Assembly: GCA_934589145.1 (NCBI GenBank)
Contig: CAKTNW010000002.1
Span: 83,897 to 147,896, forward strand
DNA: 64,000 nt
Reading direction: 5' to 3'
Source: an uncultured Oscillospiraceae bacterium
GTDB taxonomy: Bacteria; Bacillota; Clostridia; Oscillospirales; Oscillospiraceae
A program made the position numbers and the translations under genes. Of this stretch, positions 25,163 through 34,038 are shown in pieces. Every line of letters begins with the position of its first letter. The stretch's first letter is position 1. Below the pieces are notes generated by a model. It had not been told where the DNA came from, did no database searches, and worked only from the letters and a program-made list of their open reading frames with translations.

Positions 25163-25489
25163 ATGCTTGACCCACAGATGAAGCGGGGATTGCTGGAAGC
25201 CTGCGTGCTGTCGGCGCTGGCCAGGGGGGATTCCTATGGTTATAAGATCGTGAAGGATCTGTCCGTATGCGTGAAGGTGTCGGAATCCACGCTGTATCCC
25301 ATCCTGCGGCGGCTGGAGAGCGGCGGCGCGCTGACGGTGTACAGCGTGGAGCACAACAGCCGCCTGCGGAAGTTTTATCATCTGACAGAACAGGGGCGAC
25401 AGCAGCTGGCCGCCGCCGTGGAGGATTGGAAGGAGCTGGAATCGATGTATGAATTTATCAGGGGAGGACTGCGGCATGAGCAAGGCTGA
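25163..25489 (+). CDS. PadR-family transcriptional repressor
   Basis: 108 aa, the size of short PadR-like (PF03551) regulators. Winged HTH with DSYGYKIVKDL, ESTLYPILRRLESGG and RKFYHLTEQGRQQL. It starts the PadR-DUF1700-DUF4097 unit and has a dyad over its own promoter. In Firmicutes these units usually respond to envelope or membrane stress; the signal is not evident here. It overlaps the next gene by 14 bp. Confidence 0.93.
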   Translation: MLDPQMKRGLLEACVLSALARGDSYGYKIVKDLSVCVKVSESTLYPILRRLESGGALTVYSVEHNSRLRKFYHLTEQGRQQLAAAVEDWKELESMYEFIRGGLRHEQG

Positions 25490-26075
25490 TTTTCTGCGCC
25501 TGCTGGAGCGGGCGCTGGCGCAGCTGTCGGAAGAGGAGCGCCAGAAGAATCTGGAGTATTACAGCGAGCTGCTGGACGATATGATGGAGGAGGGCATGAC
25601 CGAGGCGGAGGCTACCGCCAAGCTGGGCAGCCCCGGCCAGATCGCCCAGAGCATCCTGCAGGAGATGCCCTTGGGCAAGCTGGTCAGCACCCGCATGAAG
25701 CCCAAGAGCGGCTGGACGCCGCTGGCCATCGTGCTGGCGGTGGTGGGCAGCCCTGTGTGGGTGCCGCTGCTGCTGGCGGGCGCTGCCGTCGTGCTGGCGC
25801 TGTTCGTGTCCATCTGGGCGCTGGGCTTTGCGGCGGTGGCGGTCGTGATCGCTCTGGCGGTGGCCGTGGTGGCCGCGCCCATCATCGCCATCCGGGCCGC
25901 GATGCTGACGCTGCCGGTGGGCCTGATGCTGCTGGGCGCGGGACTGGTGCTGCTGGGCCTGTGCGTGCTGGGCGGATTGATGGCAGTGGAGCTGTGCAAG
26001 CTGCTGTGGCAGCTGACGGTGTGGCTGGCCCATAAGATCAAGGGCCTGTTCATCCGGAAGGAGGAAAATGTATGA
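25476..26075 (+). CDS. DUF1700 membrane protein
   Basis: 199 aa. The N-terminal helical domain (residues 1-75: FLRLLERALAQLSEEER, EYYSELLDDMMEEG, ATAKLGSPGQIAQSIL) is the DUF1700 signature; the rest is strongly hydrophobic with about four spans and a basic end. GGGGAGG precedes ATG 25476. It overlaps PadR upstream and DUF4097 downstream (ATGA), the usual three-gene arrangement. Biochemical function is unknown. Confidence 0.9.
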   Translation: MSKADFLRLLERALAQLSEEERQKNLEYYSELLDDMMEEGMTEAEATAKLGSPGQIAQSILQEMPLGKLVSTRMKPKSGWTPLAIVLAVVGSPVWVPLLLAGAAVVLALFVSIWALGFAAVAVVIALAVAVVAAPIIAIRAAMLTLPVGLMLLGAGLVLLGLCVLGGLMAVELCKLLWQLTVWLAHKIKGLFIRKEENV

Positions 26076-26980
26076 AGAAATCGATAAAGATCACGCTGAT
26101 CGTGGCGGCGGCGTTGGTAGGACTGGGCCTGTGCCTGTCCGCGGCGGGCTTTGCCATGGGCGGACGGCTGGGCGAATTGAAAGGTCTGCATCTTGACCCC
26201 GCCACGGGGAAGTGGGAGCAGGTAAACGAAGCGGGAAATGTGGTGAACGACTACACAGGAGGCGACTATGCGCTGCCGGAGGGGACGGACATCACGGCGC
26301 TGGACATCGACTGGATCTCCGGCGAGGTGGAGATCCTGGTGACCAGCGGCGATGCTGTTTCCCTGATGGAGCGGGTGGAGCGCGGCACCTCCGCTTCCTA
26401 CGCCATGACGGTGTCGGAGCAGGACAGCGTGCTGAAGGTGCGGTATGTGGAGGACGAGTTCCTGACACTGCCGGATCTGCCTGCCAAAAAGCTGGTGGTA
26501 CATCTTCCTCGTGAGGTGGCGGAGAGCCTGACGGCGGTGAGCTTCAGCAGCGTGTCCGCCGACTTTGATGTGGATCCGCTGACGGTGCGGGACAGCTTCA
26601 CCTTCAGCAGCGTCTCCGGTGATCTGGAGACGGACTTTATCACGGCGGAGAATGTAAATGCGGAGGTAAGCACCGTGTCCGGCAAGATCAGTCTGGACGG
26701 CAGCTTCCGCCAAGTGACCGGCGAGAACACCAGCGGCGAGATCGACCTGACGCTGCGCACCTGCCCCGAAAAGCTCGACATTGGCACCGTCAGCGGTAAG
26801 GTGGATGTGGAGCTGCCCCGGGATGCCGGGTTCACGCTGGATTACAGCACGGTATCCGGTGATCTGGAATGTGACTTTGCCGTCAAGCGGAGCGGCGAAA
26901 AGCTCGTCAGCGGCGACGGTGGATGTGATATTTCTGTCAGCACCACCAGCGGCGATCTGAAGGTCGAAACCATCGACTAA
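26072..26980 (+). CDS. DUF4097 (putative adhesin-like beta-helix) protein
   Basis: 302 aa. N-terminal membrane anchor or signal (residues 5-27), then from about residue 70 repeated VSGD/SGE-type turns (ISGEVEILVTSGDAV, FSSVSGDLETDF, VSGKISLDG, VSGKVDVELP, VSGDLECDF) that predict a right-handed beta-helix. Last gene of the PadR unit. Probably exposed on the outer face of the membrane; its role is unknown. The frame overlaps the DUF1700 stop. Confidence 0.88.
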   Translation: MKKSIKITLIVAAALVGLGLCLSAAGFAMGGRLGELKGLHLDPATGKWEQVNEAGNVVNDYTGGDYALPEGTDITALDIDWISGEVEILVTSGDAVSLMERVERGTSASYAMTVSEQDSVLKVRYVEDEFLTLPDLPAKKLVVHLPREVAESLTAVSFSSVSADFDVDPLTVRDSFTFSSVSGDLETDFITAENVNAEVSTVSGKISLDGSFRQVTGENTSGEIDLTLRTCPEKLDIGTVSGKVDVELPRDAGFTLDYSTVSGDLECDFAVKRSGEKLVSGDGGCDISVSTTSGDLKVETID

Positions 26981-26987
26981 CATGCAA

Positions 26988-27020
26988 AAAGAGACCTGTG
27001 CGCAAGCACAGGTCTCTTTA
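26988..27020. terminator. Bidirectional terminator
   Basis: AAAGAGACCTGTG / CACAGGTCTCTTT (13-bp perfect stem) lies between convergent genes ending at 26980 and 27028, with A- and T-rich flanks serving both strands. Confidence 0.9.
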
Positions 27021-27027
27021 TTATATG

Positions 27028-28254
27028 TTATTCCTTGGCACTTAGCTCCACGGCGTGGCGCAGGAAGCTGAGGGGCGGCACCGGCCTGGGCAGCTGCATG
27101 GTGAACACCATCTGGGGCGTTTTCGGCTCCCGGAGGGGCAGGCCGTCGCAGTCGGTCATCACCGGGGCGGTGATGGTAAAGGGGCAGGTATCGGGGCCAA
27201 CCACCTCCAGTTCGTCACCGGCGGCAAACTTGTTCCGCAGACTCAGCGTGGCCAGGCCGTTCGCGTCGCAGCCGGTCACCACGGCGCAGATCTGCCAGTC
27301 CCGTATGTACCGGGCATTGTCGTAATACTGCCCGGGCTGGCCGTAGAAAAAGCCGGTGGAGTAGTGCCGGTGGCTGACGTGCTCTACCTCGTCACGCCAG
27401 ACCGGATCGATGGGACGGCCCGCCGCGATATCGTCCAGCACATGGCGATAAGCCCCGGTGACGATGGCGGCGTAGTAGCCGGATTTGGCACGGCCCTCGA
27501 TCTTCAGGCAGTCCACCCCCGCGTCCATGAGGTCGTCCAGATGGTCGATCATGCACATGTCGCGGCTGTTCATGATATAGGTGCCCTTTTCATCCTCGAA
27601 CACGGGGAAGTACTCGCCGGGGCGCTTTTCTTCCATCAGGGCGTACTGATAGCGGCAGGGCTGGGCGCACTGGCCCCGGTTGGCGTCCCGTCCCGTCATA
27701 TAGTTGCTTAAAAGGCACCGTCCCGAGTAGCTGACGCACATGGCCCCGTGGCAGAAGGTCTCGATCTCCAGCTCGCTGGGCGCCTTGGCCCGGATGGTGC
27801 GGATCTCGTCCAGACTCAGCTCACGGGCCAGCACCACGCGGGTGGCGCCTAGATCATACCATGCGGCGGCGGAGGCGTAGTTGGCGATGGACTGCTGGGT
27901 GGAGATATGCCGTTGGCAGTGGGGCGCGTATTTGCCCGCCAGCGTGAAGGCGCCCAGGTCGGCCACGATCAGGGCGTCCACCCCGGCGTCGTCCAGACGC
28001 TCCAGATGGGCGGGCAGCCGCTCCACCTCGCCGCTGCGGGGCATGGTGTTGACGGTGACATGCACCTTCACGCCGTGGTCATGGGCGTATTGTACGGCGC
28101 GGGGCAGCTCCTCGTCGGTAAAGTTACCGGCGAAGGAGCGCATGCCGAAAGCGGTGCCCGCCAGGTACACCGCGTCGGCGCCGTAGACCACGGCCATCTG
28201 CAATTTTTCCCAGTCCCCGGCAGGGGACAGCAATTCAGGCTTTTTCCGTTCCAT
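27028..28254 (-). CDS. Peptidase U32-family protein
   Basis: 408 aa. Contains the U32 signature ETFCHGAMCVSYSGRC and downstream conserved cysteines (GQCAQPCRYQ). Members include collagenase-like proteins and enzymes hydroxylating tRNA or ubiquinone (TrhP, UbiU/V); this one starts with the typical KPELLSPAGDWEKL. TrhP-type tRNA modification is plausible. The start overlaps the mltG stop by 4 bp (ATGA). Confidence 0.9.
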   Translation of the reverse strand: MERKKPELLSPAGDWEKLQMAVVYGADAVYLAGTAFGMRSFAGNFTDEELPRAVQYAHDHGVKVHVTVNTMPRSGEVERLPAHLERLDDAGVDALIVADLGAFTLAGKYAPHCQRHISTQQSIANYASAAAWYDLGATRVVLARELSLDEIRTIRAKAPSELEIETFCHGAMCVSYSGRCLLSNYMTGRDANRGQCAQPCRYQYALMEEKRPGEYFPVFEDEKGTYIMNSRDMCMIDHLDDLMDAGVDCLKIEGRAKSGYYAAIVTGAYRHVLDDIAAGRPIDPVWRDEVEHVSHRHYSTGFFYGQPGQYYDNARYIRDWQICAVVTGCDANGLATLSLRNKFAAGDELEVVGPDTCPFTITAPVMTDCDGLPLREPKTPQMVFTMQLPRPVPPLSFLRHAVELSAKE

Positions 28255-29429
28255 CAGTCAGGCTGGTACATGTCGCTGTTGATAAAGGCGAGATGTTCGT
28301 TGTAGGTTTTGAAGAAGTGGTTCACACCGTCCTTACCGGCGGCGAAGTAGTAATACTCGGTGTCGTTGGGGTAGATGGCCGCCTTAATGGAGTCAAGGCC
28401 GGGGCAGCAGATGGGGCCGGCAGGCAGTCCGGGATACTTGTAGGTGTTATAGGGGCTGTCCATGTTCTGGTCAAAGGCGGTCTTGTCCTTGCCCTCCAGA
28501 GACAGGGCGTAGTAGATGGTGGTATCCAGCTGCAGATAGCCGTAGGTTTCCCGGTCGGTGGTGTTCAGACGGTTATAGAGGACAGAGGCGATGTTCTTCC
28601 GCTCGGTCTCGTCGCCGATACCCTCCTTCTCGATGATGGAGGCCATGGTGACGATGTCGTACAGGGAATAGCCGCTGGCGTTGATGTCGGCCATCATGTC
28701 GTCGTCAAACTGGGCGACGAAGTTGGTCAGCATGGTGTCGATGTCGTACACGGCGGTCTTTTCCGGGTCAAAGGCCTGGGTGGTGGGGAACAGGAAGCCC
28801 TCCATGCGGTTCACCTTGCCCAGCATGTCCTCCTTCAGGAAGCTGTAGCTCTGGAACTCGAAGTTGGCACAGGCGTCCTCCAGCTCCTCGCGGGTGGAGA
28901 TACCGGCCTCGGTCATGATGTCGATGATCTCGTTGACGGTCTTGCCCTCGGGGATGACCACCTCGATCCAGCCGTCCTTGTTGACCTTATCGGCCTCGTA
29001 GTCGTGCATGTTCAGGATCAGGCTGCGGTAATCCATGTCGCTGTTCAGGTCATACTCGCCGGGGTCGATGTTCTTGCTGGCGTGGAAGAAGATGCCGCAG
29101 AACTTGAAAAAGCCCCGGTAGTTGATGAGACCTGCGTCCTTCAGCTTCTTGGCCACGTCGCCCACGCTGTCCCCCTCGTCCACGGTGATCTTGACCTCTA
29201 CATAGTCCTTGTTCAGGGAACATAGGTCGTTGAACAGCAGCCAGCCGATCCCCGCCAGCAGGCAGGAGCCCAGCACCACGCAGGCCAGATAGATGGCGGT
29301 GCGCTGGGCGGCGCGCTTGCTCTTTTTCTTCTTCTTTTTGGGGGCATGACCGCTGCCCGCGCTCTGGCGGCGCACCTCTTCGGCGTTATAATAGGCGGTC
29401 TCGAAATTGTTGTTCTGATCTTTGGGCAT
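28254..29429 (-). CDS. mltG: Endolytic murein transglycosylase MltG
   Basis: 391 aa. Cytoplasmic N-terminus with a strong polylysine patch, one membrane span (about residues 46-68), a LysM-like region (VDEGDSVGDVAKKLKDAG), and the YceG catalytic domain with ASIIEKEG (catalytic Glu) and SPYNTYKYPGLPAGPI. It cleaves nascent glycan strands and so sets their length. Followed by the overlapping U32 gene and preceded by tmk. Confidence 0.94.
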   Translation of the reverse strand: MPKDQNNNFETAYYNAEEVRRQSAGSGHAPKKKKKKSKRAAQRTAIYLACVVLGSCLLAGIGWLLFNDLCSLNKDYVEVKITVDEGDSVGDVAKKLKDAGLINYRGFFKFCGIFFHASKNIDPGEYDLNSDMDYRSLILNMHDYEADKVNKDGWIEVVIPEGKTVNEIIDIMTEAGISTREELEDACANFEFQSYSFLKEDMLGKVNRMEGFLFPTTQAFDPEKTAVYDIDTMLTNFVAQFDDDMMADINASGYSLYDIVTMASIIEKEGIGDETERKNIASVLYNRLNTTDRETYGYLQLDTTIYYALSLEGKDKTAFDQNMDSPYNTYKYPGLPAGPICCPGLDSIKAAIYPNDTEYYYFAAGKDGVNHFFKTYNEHLAFINSDMYQPD

Positions 29430-29462
29430 AGTCGTATATTCCTTTCTTGTGAAAGCTCGGCA

Positions 29463-30125
29463 TTACAGCAGGTCGCGAAGCTTGTCCAGCACCTCGGCAT
29501 GGATCTCCTCGCGGCTGCGCATCACGCCGTCTCTGGCACAGTCGATCCTTGTCCAGCCGCAGTAGTCCGTCACGAAGGCGGCGTTTTCCCGGCAGCGGCG
29601 CAGGTATTCCTCGTCCTGCTCGTGAACGTCGGCGGTGGTGTGGGTGGCCTGCTCCCGCAGGCGCATCATCTGCTCGCTCAGCTCCGTGGGCAGATCCAGG
29701 TACAGCACCCGTGTGGGGCGGGGCAGCTCCAGCAGGTCGTACTCGAAGTGGAACAGCCAGTCCAGGAAGGGCCTGCGCTGCTCCGGCGGCAGCTTGGAGG
29801 TCTGGTGCACCGCGTTGGAGGTGGTATACCGGTCGGCGATCAGCAGGCCGCCCTGGCGGTAGTATTCGCCCCAGTCCTGCTTATAGGAGGCGTAGCGATC
29901 CACCGCGTAGAAGGTGGAGGCGGCATAGGCGTTCACATCGTCGGGATGGCTGCCGAAGGCGCCGCCCAGATACAGGCGGATCAGCGCCGACGATTCCTCA
30001 CTGTACCGGGGGAAGGCCAGGCGGCGGAAGGGGATGCCCTGCTTTTCCAGGGCCTGGCACAGCAGCTCCGTCTGTGTGGCCTTGCCGGAACCGTCGGTTC
30101 CCTCAAATACGATCAGCTTTCCCAT
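29463..30125 (-). CDS. tmk: Thymidylate kinase
   Basis: 220 aa. P-loop FEGTDGSGKATQ, DRYTTSNAVHQ (DRY/H motif that binds dTMP) and the lid region REQATHTTADVHEQDEEY. It converts dTMP to dTDP. Slightly longer than the classic 205-210 aa and with a divergent lid, which resembles a clostridial subgroup. It starts its own operon with mltG and U32. Confidence 0.92.
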   Translation of the reverse strand: MGKLIVFEGTDGSGKATQTELLCQALEKQGIPFRRLAFPRYSEESSALIRLYLGGAFGSHPDDVNAYAASTFYAVDRYASYKQDWGEYYRQGGLLIADRYTTSNAVHQTSKLPPEQRRPFLDWLFHFEYDLLELPRPTRVLYLDLPTELSEQMMRLREQATHTTADVHEQDEEYLRRCRENAAFVTDYCGWTRIDCARDGVMRSREEIHAEVLDKLRDLL

Positions 30126-30160
30126 AACGCGTGTCTCCTTTGCATGGTCATACGCATATC

Positions 30161-30189
30161 ATTATACCACCATTTTAACCATTTGTAAA
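30161..30189 (-). promoter_or_regulatory. Promoter of the tmk-mltG-U32 operon
   Basis: Minus strand TTTACA (30189-30184), 17-bp spacer, TATAAT (30166-30161). About 36 bp upstream of the tmk ATG. Confidence 0.75.
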
Positions 30190-30215
30190 GAAAACATGAC
30201 CACGGCCTTTTTGCC

Positions 30216-30245
30216 TTGCCAGACGTGGGGTGAGCATGGTATAAT
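30216..30245 (+). promoter_or_regulatory. Promoter of the dockerin-protein gene
   Basis: TTGCCA (30216-30221), 18-bp spacer, TATAAT (30240-30245), 64 bp upstream of the ATG at 30309. Divergent from the tmk promoter. Confidence 0.65.
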
Positions 30246-30308
30246 GCAAATAGACATTCCAGGTGATTTGCGTTGACTTTCCCCCTTGCGGGAAATAGGA
30301 GAAAGAAC

Positions 30309-32735
30309 ATGAAAAAGATCATAGCACTGCTGGTGAGCCTGATCATGATCGCGGGCTTATGGGTAAGCGCGTTCGCCGCCGTGATCCGGGATGGCGATAA
30401 GCTGTATGACGACGCTTCGGCGGCCTATACCTATGTAAATGGAGCGTATATGGCCGGCGGAGACAACTATCTGCCCCACTTTGAGGATGAGGACGGCGTC
30501 TGGTACGCTGTGGGCGGCGCGGCGGGAAAGCCCCTGCACGTCAAGAACGGCGGCACGGTGGAGCTGACCCTGGGCAGCGAGATCAAAGACCGCGACGGCA
30601 TTCTCTATCACTACAAGGCGGAGCCGGTGGAAAAGCAGGACTGGTCTTGCCGTCAGGATCAGCTGAAGCAGGGCTTCCGCTATGAAAATGAGGACGGCGA
30701 CACCATATACTGCGTGCAGGATAAGCAAGGCGATATTCGCGTGCTGGTAAATGACGCGCTCTATACGGTGAGTGTCTATGAGCCGATCCGGGGCCAGCAT
30801 CTTCTGTACAGCGAGGATGGCGCCGATGTTCCCGTGGCGGGCAAGGTGGGCGTGTACGAGGCCAGGTGCGCCGCCTGCGACAAGCTGATCCAGTATCAGA
30901 AGACCAATGTTACCGTGGGCAATTATCTGTATCAGGATGTGACGATGCCCTATCCGGAATGGTGTGCCAATTACGCGGGGACGGCGGCGAAGCCGGAGCA
31001 TGCCCAGTGGATCACCGGGTACATCTATGTGATCGGCGAGAACGGCAACGTGACCGGCGGCGCCGGTACGGTGAAGCCGCCTGTCTCCCAGCCGGACTAC
31101 GCGGCCAACACCGCCGTGAAGGACGGCGCCACCCTGTACAGCGGTACGGCTTCCTATACCTATGTAGACGCGCCGTATAAGGCTGGCGAGGAAAACTATC
31201 TGCCGCATTTTGTGGGTATGGACGGCATGTGGTATACCCTGGGCGGCCCGGATGGCACGCCCCTGCGGGACAGAAGCGGCCAGACGGCGGATCTGACGCT
31301 GGGCGGCGCGGTTCAGGATTACGATGCGCTGCTGTATGAATATGAGGGTCGTGAGGTGGCCTCTCAGGCGTGGTCTTGCACCACCGACGCGCTGCGTCCC
31401 GGCTGGAAGTATGTGGACGAGAACGGCGACGTGGTGTACTGTGTTGCGGATCAGGCGGCCTCGGAGGCTGATGGCGGGTTTGCGCTGGTCAGATGCGGCG
31501 GCTCCGTTTATAGGACGGTGGCCTATGAGCCGGTCAAGGGACAGCACCTGCTGTACACCGCCACGGATATGACCGGCACTCCCATCGAGGTGGAGCTTTC
31601 CGGCCGTGTGGGCGTGTACGAAGCCCGCTGTGCCGCCTGCGGCAAGATGGTGCAGTATCAGAGAACCAACCTGACCGAGGGTGAGCCGCTGCGTCAGGAT
31701 CTGACGAAGGAGTATCCTGAGTGGTTGTCGGCATTTATGCTTACCGCGGCCAAGCCTGACGACGCCGCGTGGGTCACGGGCGCCATCTATCTGGTGGGCG
31801 TAAGCAGCAGCGCGCCGGGAACGGAGCCGCCTGCCGCGGAGCCTGATCCCACGGCCACCACCACGCTGAAAAACGGCGATGTGCTGAATGACAGATCCGC
31901 CACCTACGTCTATGTCAACGAGCCCTATGAACCCGGCCAGGTGAACTACGCGCCGCATTTCCAGGACAGCACCGGCACCTGGTACGCCATCGGCGGCAAG
32001 AACGACACGCCGCTGTACGGTAGGGACGGCAAGCAGGCCGACCTGAACCGCGGCGACGCCATCCGGGATGAGGACGCGCTGCGCTATGACTATCAGGGCC
32101 AGTGGGTGGATAAGCAGGTCTGGTCGTGCCATCAGGATCAGATCAGGGCCGGCTTCACCTACACCGACGAAAATGACGATACCGTATACTGCGTGCTGGC
32201 TTACGGCACTGGTGAGCCGGTGCGTGTCCTGTACGGCGGCCGGATCTATGACACGATCTCCTATGTTCCCATCACGGGCCAGCATCTGCTGTATAACCGG
32301 ACGGATGAAAACGGAAGGGTGATCGAGGCCGAGGCCAGCGGCAAGGTGGGCGTCTACTGGGCCAAATGCGCCGCCTGCGGCAAAATGATCCAGTACCAGC
32401 ACACCAATATTGCCCAGGGCGGCCAGCTGCGTCAGGATCTGACCCTGGAATACGCCGATTGGGCAGCAACATTTGGCATCACCGTGGCCAAGCCGCTGAA
32501 TACGGAGTGGACGAGCGGCAGCATCTATGTGGCGGGCGAGAGCGACGCCCGGACGGATGTGAACGGCGACGGCAGAGTCTCCGTTCTGGACGTGGCGCGG
32601 CTGTATGAGCTGATCACCGGCAGCGGCGACGCCGAGACGCTGCGGCAGCAGGCGGACGTGAACAATGACGGCCAGGCGGATGTATACGACCTGCAGCGGC
32701 TGTATGAGATCGTGGCCGGGATCCGGGATTTCTGA
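30309..32735 (+). CDS. Secreted triple-repeat protein with C-terminal dockerin domain
   Basis: 808 aa. Signal peptide (MKKIIALLVSLIMIAGLWVS, residues 1-24) with no lipobox. Three homologous repeats of roughly 225 residues start near 25, 267 and 517. Each opens with DG/NG-D.L...YTYVN/D, has PHF...WY..GG, a WSC, a VYC (YC), GQHLLY, GKVGVY-A-CAAC-K and a closing G.IY; that gives four conserved cysteines per repeat, two in a CxxC. No known domain was recognised in the repeats. Residues 750-806 form a type I dockerin: two EF-hand-like loops beginning DVNGDGRVSVLD (750) and DVNNDGQADVYD (783), 33 residues apart. It should be exported and bind a cohesin partner, not seen in this window. AGGAGA precedes ATG 30309. 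Confidence 0.85.
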   Translation: MKKIIALLVSLIMIAGLWVSAFAAVIRDGDKLYDDASAAYTYVNGAYMAGGDNYLPHFEDEDGVWYAVGGAAGKPLHVKNGGTVELTLGSEIKDRDGILYHYKAEPVEKQDWSCRQDQLKQGFRYENEDGDTIYCVQDKQGDIRVLVNDALYTVSVYEPIRGQHLLYSEDGADVPVAGKVGVYEARCAACDKLIQYQKTNVTVGNYLYQDVTMPYPEWCANYAGTAAKPEHAQWITGYIYVIGENGNVTGGAGTVKPPVSQPDYAANTAVKDGATLYSGTASYTYVDAPYKAGEENYLPHFVGMDGMWYTLGGPDGTPLRDRSGQTADLTLGGAVQDYDALLYEYEGREVASQAWSCTTDALRPGWKYVDENGDVVYCVADQAASEADGGFALVRCGGSVYRTVAYEPVKGQHLLYTATDMTGTPIEVELSGRVGVYEARCAACGKMVQYQRTNLTEGEPLRQDLTKEYPEWLSAFMLTAAKPDDAAWVTGAIYLVGVSSSAPGTEPPAAEPDPTATTTLKNGDVLNDRSATYVYVNEPYEPGQVNYAPHFQDSTGTWYAIGGKNDTPLYGRDGKQADLNRGDAIRDEDALRYDYQGQWVDKQVWSCHQDQIRAGFTYTDENDDTVYCVLAYGTGEPVRVLYGGRIYDTISYVPITGQHLLYNRTDENGRVIEAEASGKVGVYWAKCAACGKMIQYQHTNIAQGGQLRQDLTLEYADWAATFGITVAKPLNTEWTSGSIYVAGESDARTDVNGDGRVSVLDVARLYELITGSGDAETLRQQADVNNDGQADVYDLQRLYEIVAGIRDF

Positions 32736-32751
32736 TCATTTATGGAAAAGA

Positions 32752-32784
32752 GCCCGCGCTTCACACGGTGAGGCGCGGGCTTTC
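32752..32784 (+). terminator. Hairpin after the dockerin-protein gene
   Basis: GCCCGCGC (32752-32759) pairs with GCGCGGGC (32773-32780), followed by TTTCC. The stem is strong but the T-run is short. Confidence 0.6.
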
Positions 32785-32807
32785 CGAATGGGCAGGGAAG
32801 GGCAGAC

Positions 32808-32836
32808 TTGCCAACCGGGCCGGTCTGTGCTACAAT
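32808..32836 (+). promoter_or_regulatory. Promoter of the FrhB-like/queH operon
   Basis: TTGCCA (32808-32813), 17 bp, TACAAT (32831-32836), 38 bp upstream of ATG 32875. Confidence 0.6.
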
Positions 32837-32874
32837 ACTGCGTAGTTTTGCGAACAAGCAAGGAGGCGTGTGCC

Positions 32875-34038
32875 ATGACGGAGACGGTAAAGCCCCAGCT
32901 GGCAGCCCATGACCGCTGCACCGGCTGCGGCGCCTGTGCCAGCGGCTGCCCCAAGGGCGCCATCCATATGGTGCGGGATAAGGAGGGCTTCCTCTATCCC
33001 CAGATCACCGACGGCTGCGTCAGCTGCGGCCACTGTGCCCATGTGTGTCCCGTGCTGAAGCAGCGGGAGGTGCGGGGCCAGAGCGCGGTGTTCGCCGTGT
33101 GGAACGAGGACAGCGCCGTGTGCGCCCACTCTACGGCGGGCGGCGTTTTCACGGCGCTGGCGGACTACGCCCTGGAGTGCGGCGGCGTGGTATTCGGCGC
33201 GGCGCTGGATGAGAAGCTCCAGGTGCGGCACATGGCCGTGAAGAATAAAGAGGATCTGCGGCTGCTGCGGGGCGCGAAGCCCATCCAGAGCGAACTGGGC
33301 GAGACGTTCCAGCAGGTGCAGCTCTATCTGGAGCAGGGGCGGTTCGTGCTGTTTTCCGGTACGCCGTGCCAGGTGGACGGGCTGTACCGCTTTCTGGGTG
33401 AGCATCCGGAGAAGCTGCTGACCTGCGATTTTGCCTGCAGCGGCGTGGGTTCCCCCGGCGTGTGGGCCAGATTCGTAGAGTCCATGGTCTACGTCAAGCG
33501 CCGCCAGGCGGTGGACGTGCGGTTCTGCGACAAGCTGAAGGGGGAGAAGGATCGCCGGTTCCGGGTATGGTTCGAGGGCGGCGGCACCTTCGACGCGCCC
33601 CTGGGCAAGTGCCAGCCGGGGCGGGGTATCCTGCGGCGGCTGTTCCTGCGGCCCGCCTGCTATCACTGCGCCTATGCCAATGTGAACCGGCCCGGCGACC
33701 TGACCATGGCCCTGTTCCGCAACGCCCCCAAGGATTTCCATCCCCAGCAGCAGAAGGAGGGCATGTCCCTGCTGCTGATCAACACCGTCAAGGGTGCTCA
33801 TATCTTCGACCAGCTCTCTCTGAAGCGGGAGCTTCGGACGCTGGAGGAGGCTGTGGCGGGCGATGCGGCCCTGCGCTGCGCAGCTGCCGCGCCGCCGGAT
33901 CGGCAGAAGTTCTTTGAGGAGCTGGAGCGGGCGCCCTTCCGCAAGGTGTGTGACCGCTTCTTCTCCGTGCGGCCCTATCAGGCCAGGAAGAGCGGCGGAC
34001 TGACGGCCCTGAAGGAGAAGCTATGGAAAAAACGCTGA
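32875..34038 (+). CDS. FrhB/FdhB-like Fe-S protein (coenzyme F420 hydrogenase/dehydrogenase beta subunit family)
   Basis: 387 aa. An N-terminal 2[4Fe-4S] ferredoxin (CTGCGACASGCP and CVSCGHCAHVCP) is followed by the FrhB_FdhB N and C domains (HSTAGGVFTALADYAL, FSGTPCQVDGLYRFLG, FACSGVGSPGVW). In bacteria without F420, these proteins are flavin/Fe-S oxidoreductases of uncertain partner and often accompany polysaccharide or tRNA-modification genes. AGGAGG at 32861 fits ATG 32875. It overlaps queH by 16 bp, and could possibly supply electrons to it; this is only a suggestion from the coupling. Confidence 0.85.
   Translation: MTETVKPQLAAHDRCTGCGACASGCPKGAIHMVRDKEGFLYPQITDGCVSCGHCAHVCPVLKQREVRGQSAVFAVWNEDSAVCAHSTAGGVFTALADYALECGGVVFGAALDEKLQVRHMAVKNKEDLRLLRGAKPIQSELGETFQQVQLYLEQGRFVLFSGTPCQVDGLYRFLGEHPEKLLTCDFACSGVGSPGVWARFVESMVYVKRRQAVDVRFCDKLKGEKDRRFRVWFEGGGTFDAPLGKCQPGRGILRRLFLRPACYHCAYANVNRPGDLTMALFRNAPKDFHPQQQKEGMSLLLINTVKGAHIFDQLSLKRELRTLEEAVAGDAALRCAAAAPPDRQKFFEELERAPFRKVCDRFFSVRPYQARKSGGLTALKEKLWKKR

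Noticed and set aside
30357..32402. Long minus-strand open frame opposite the dockerin protein
   Set aside because: No ribosome site or family motif; the plus strand has a signal peptide, repeats and dockerin.
30309..32735. Cellulosome component
   Set aside because: There is a dockerin but no cohesin, scaffoldin or glycoside hydrolase in the window, so only the dockerin is claimed.
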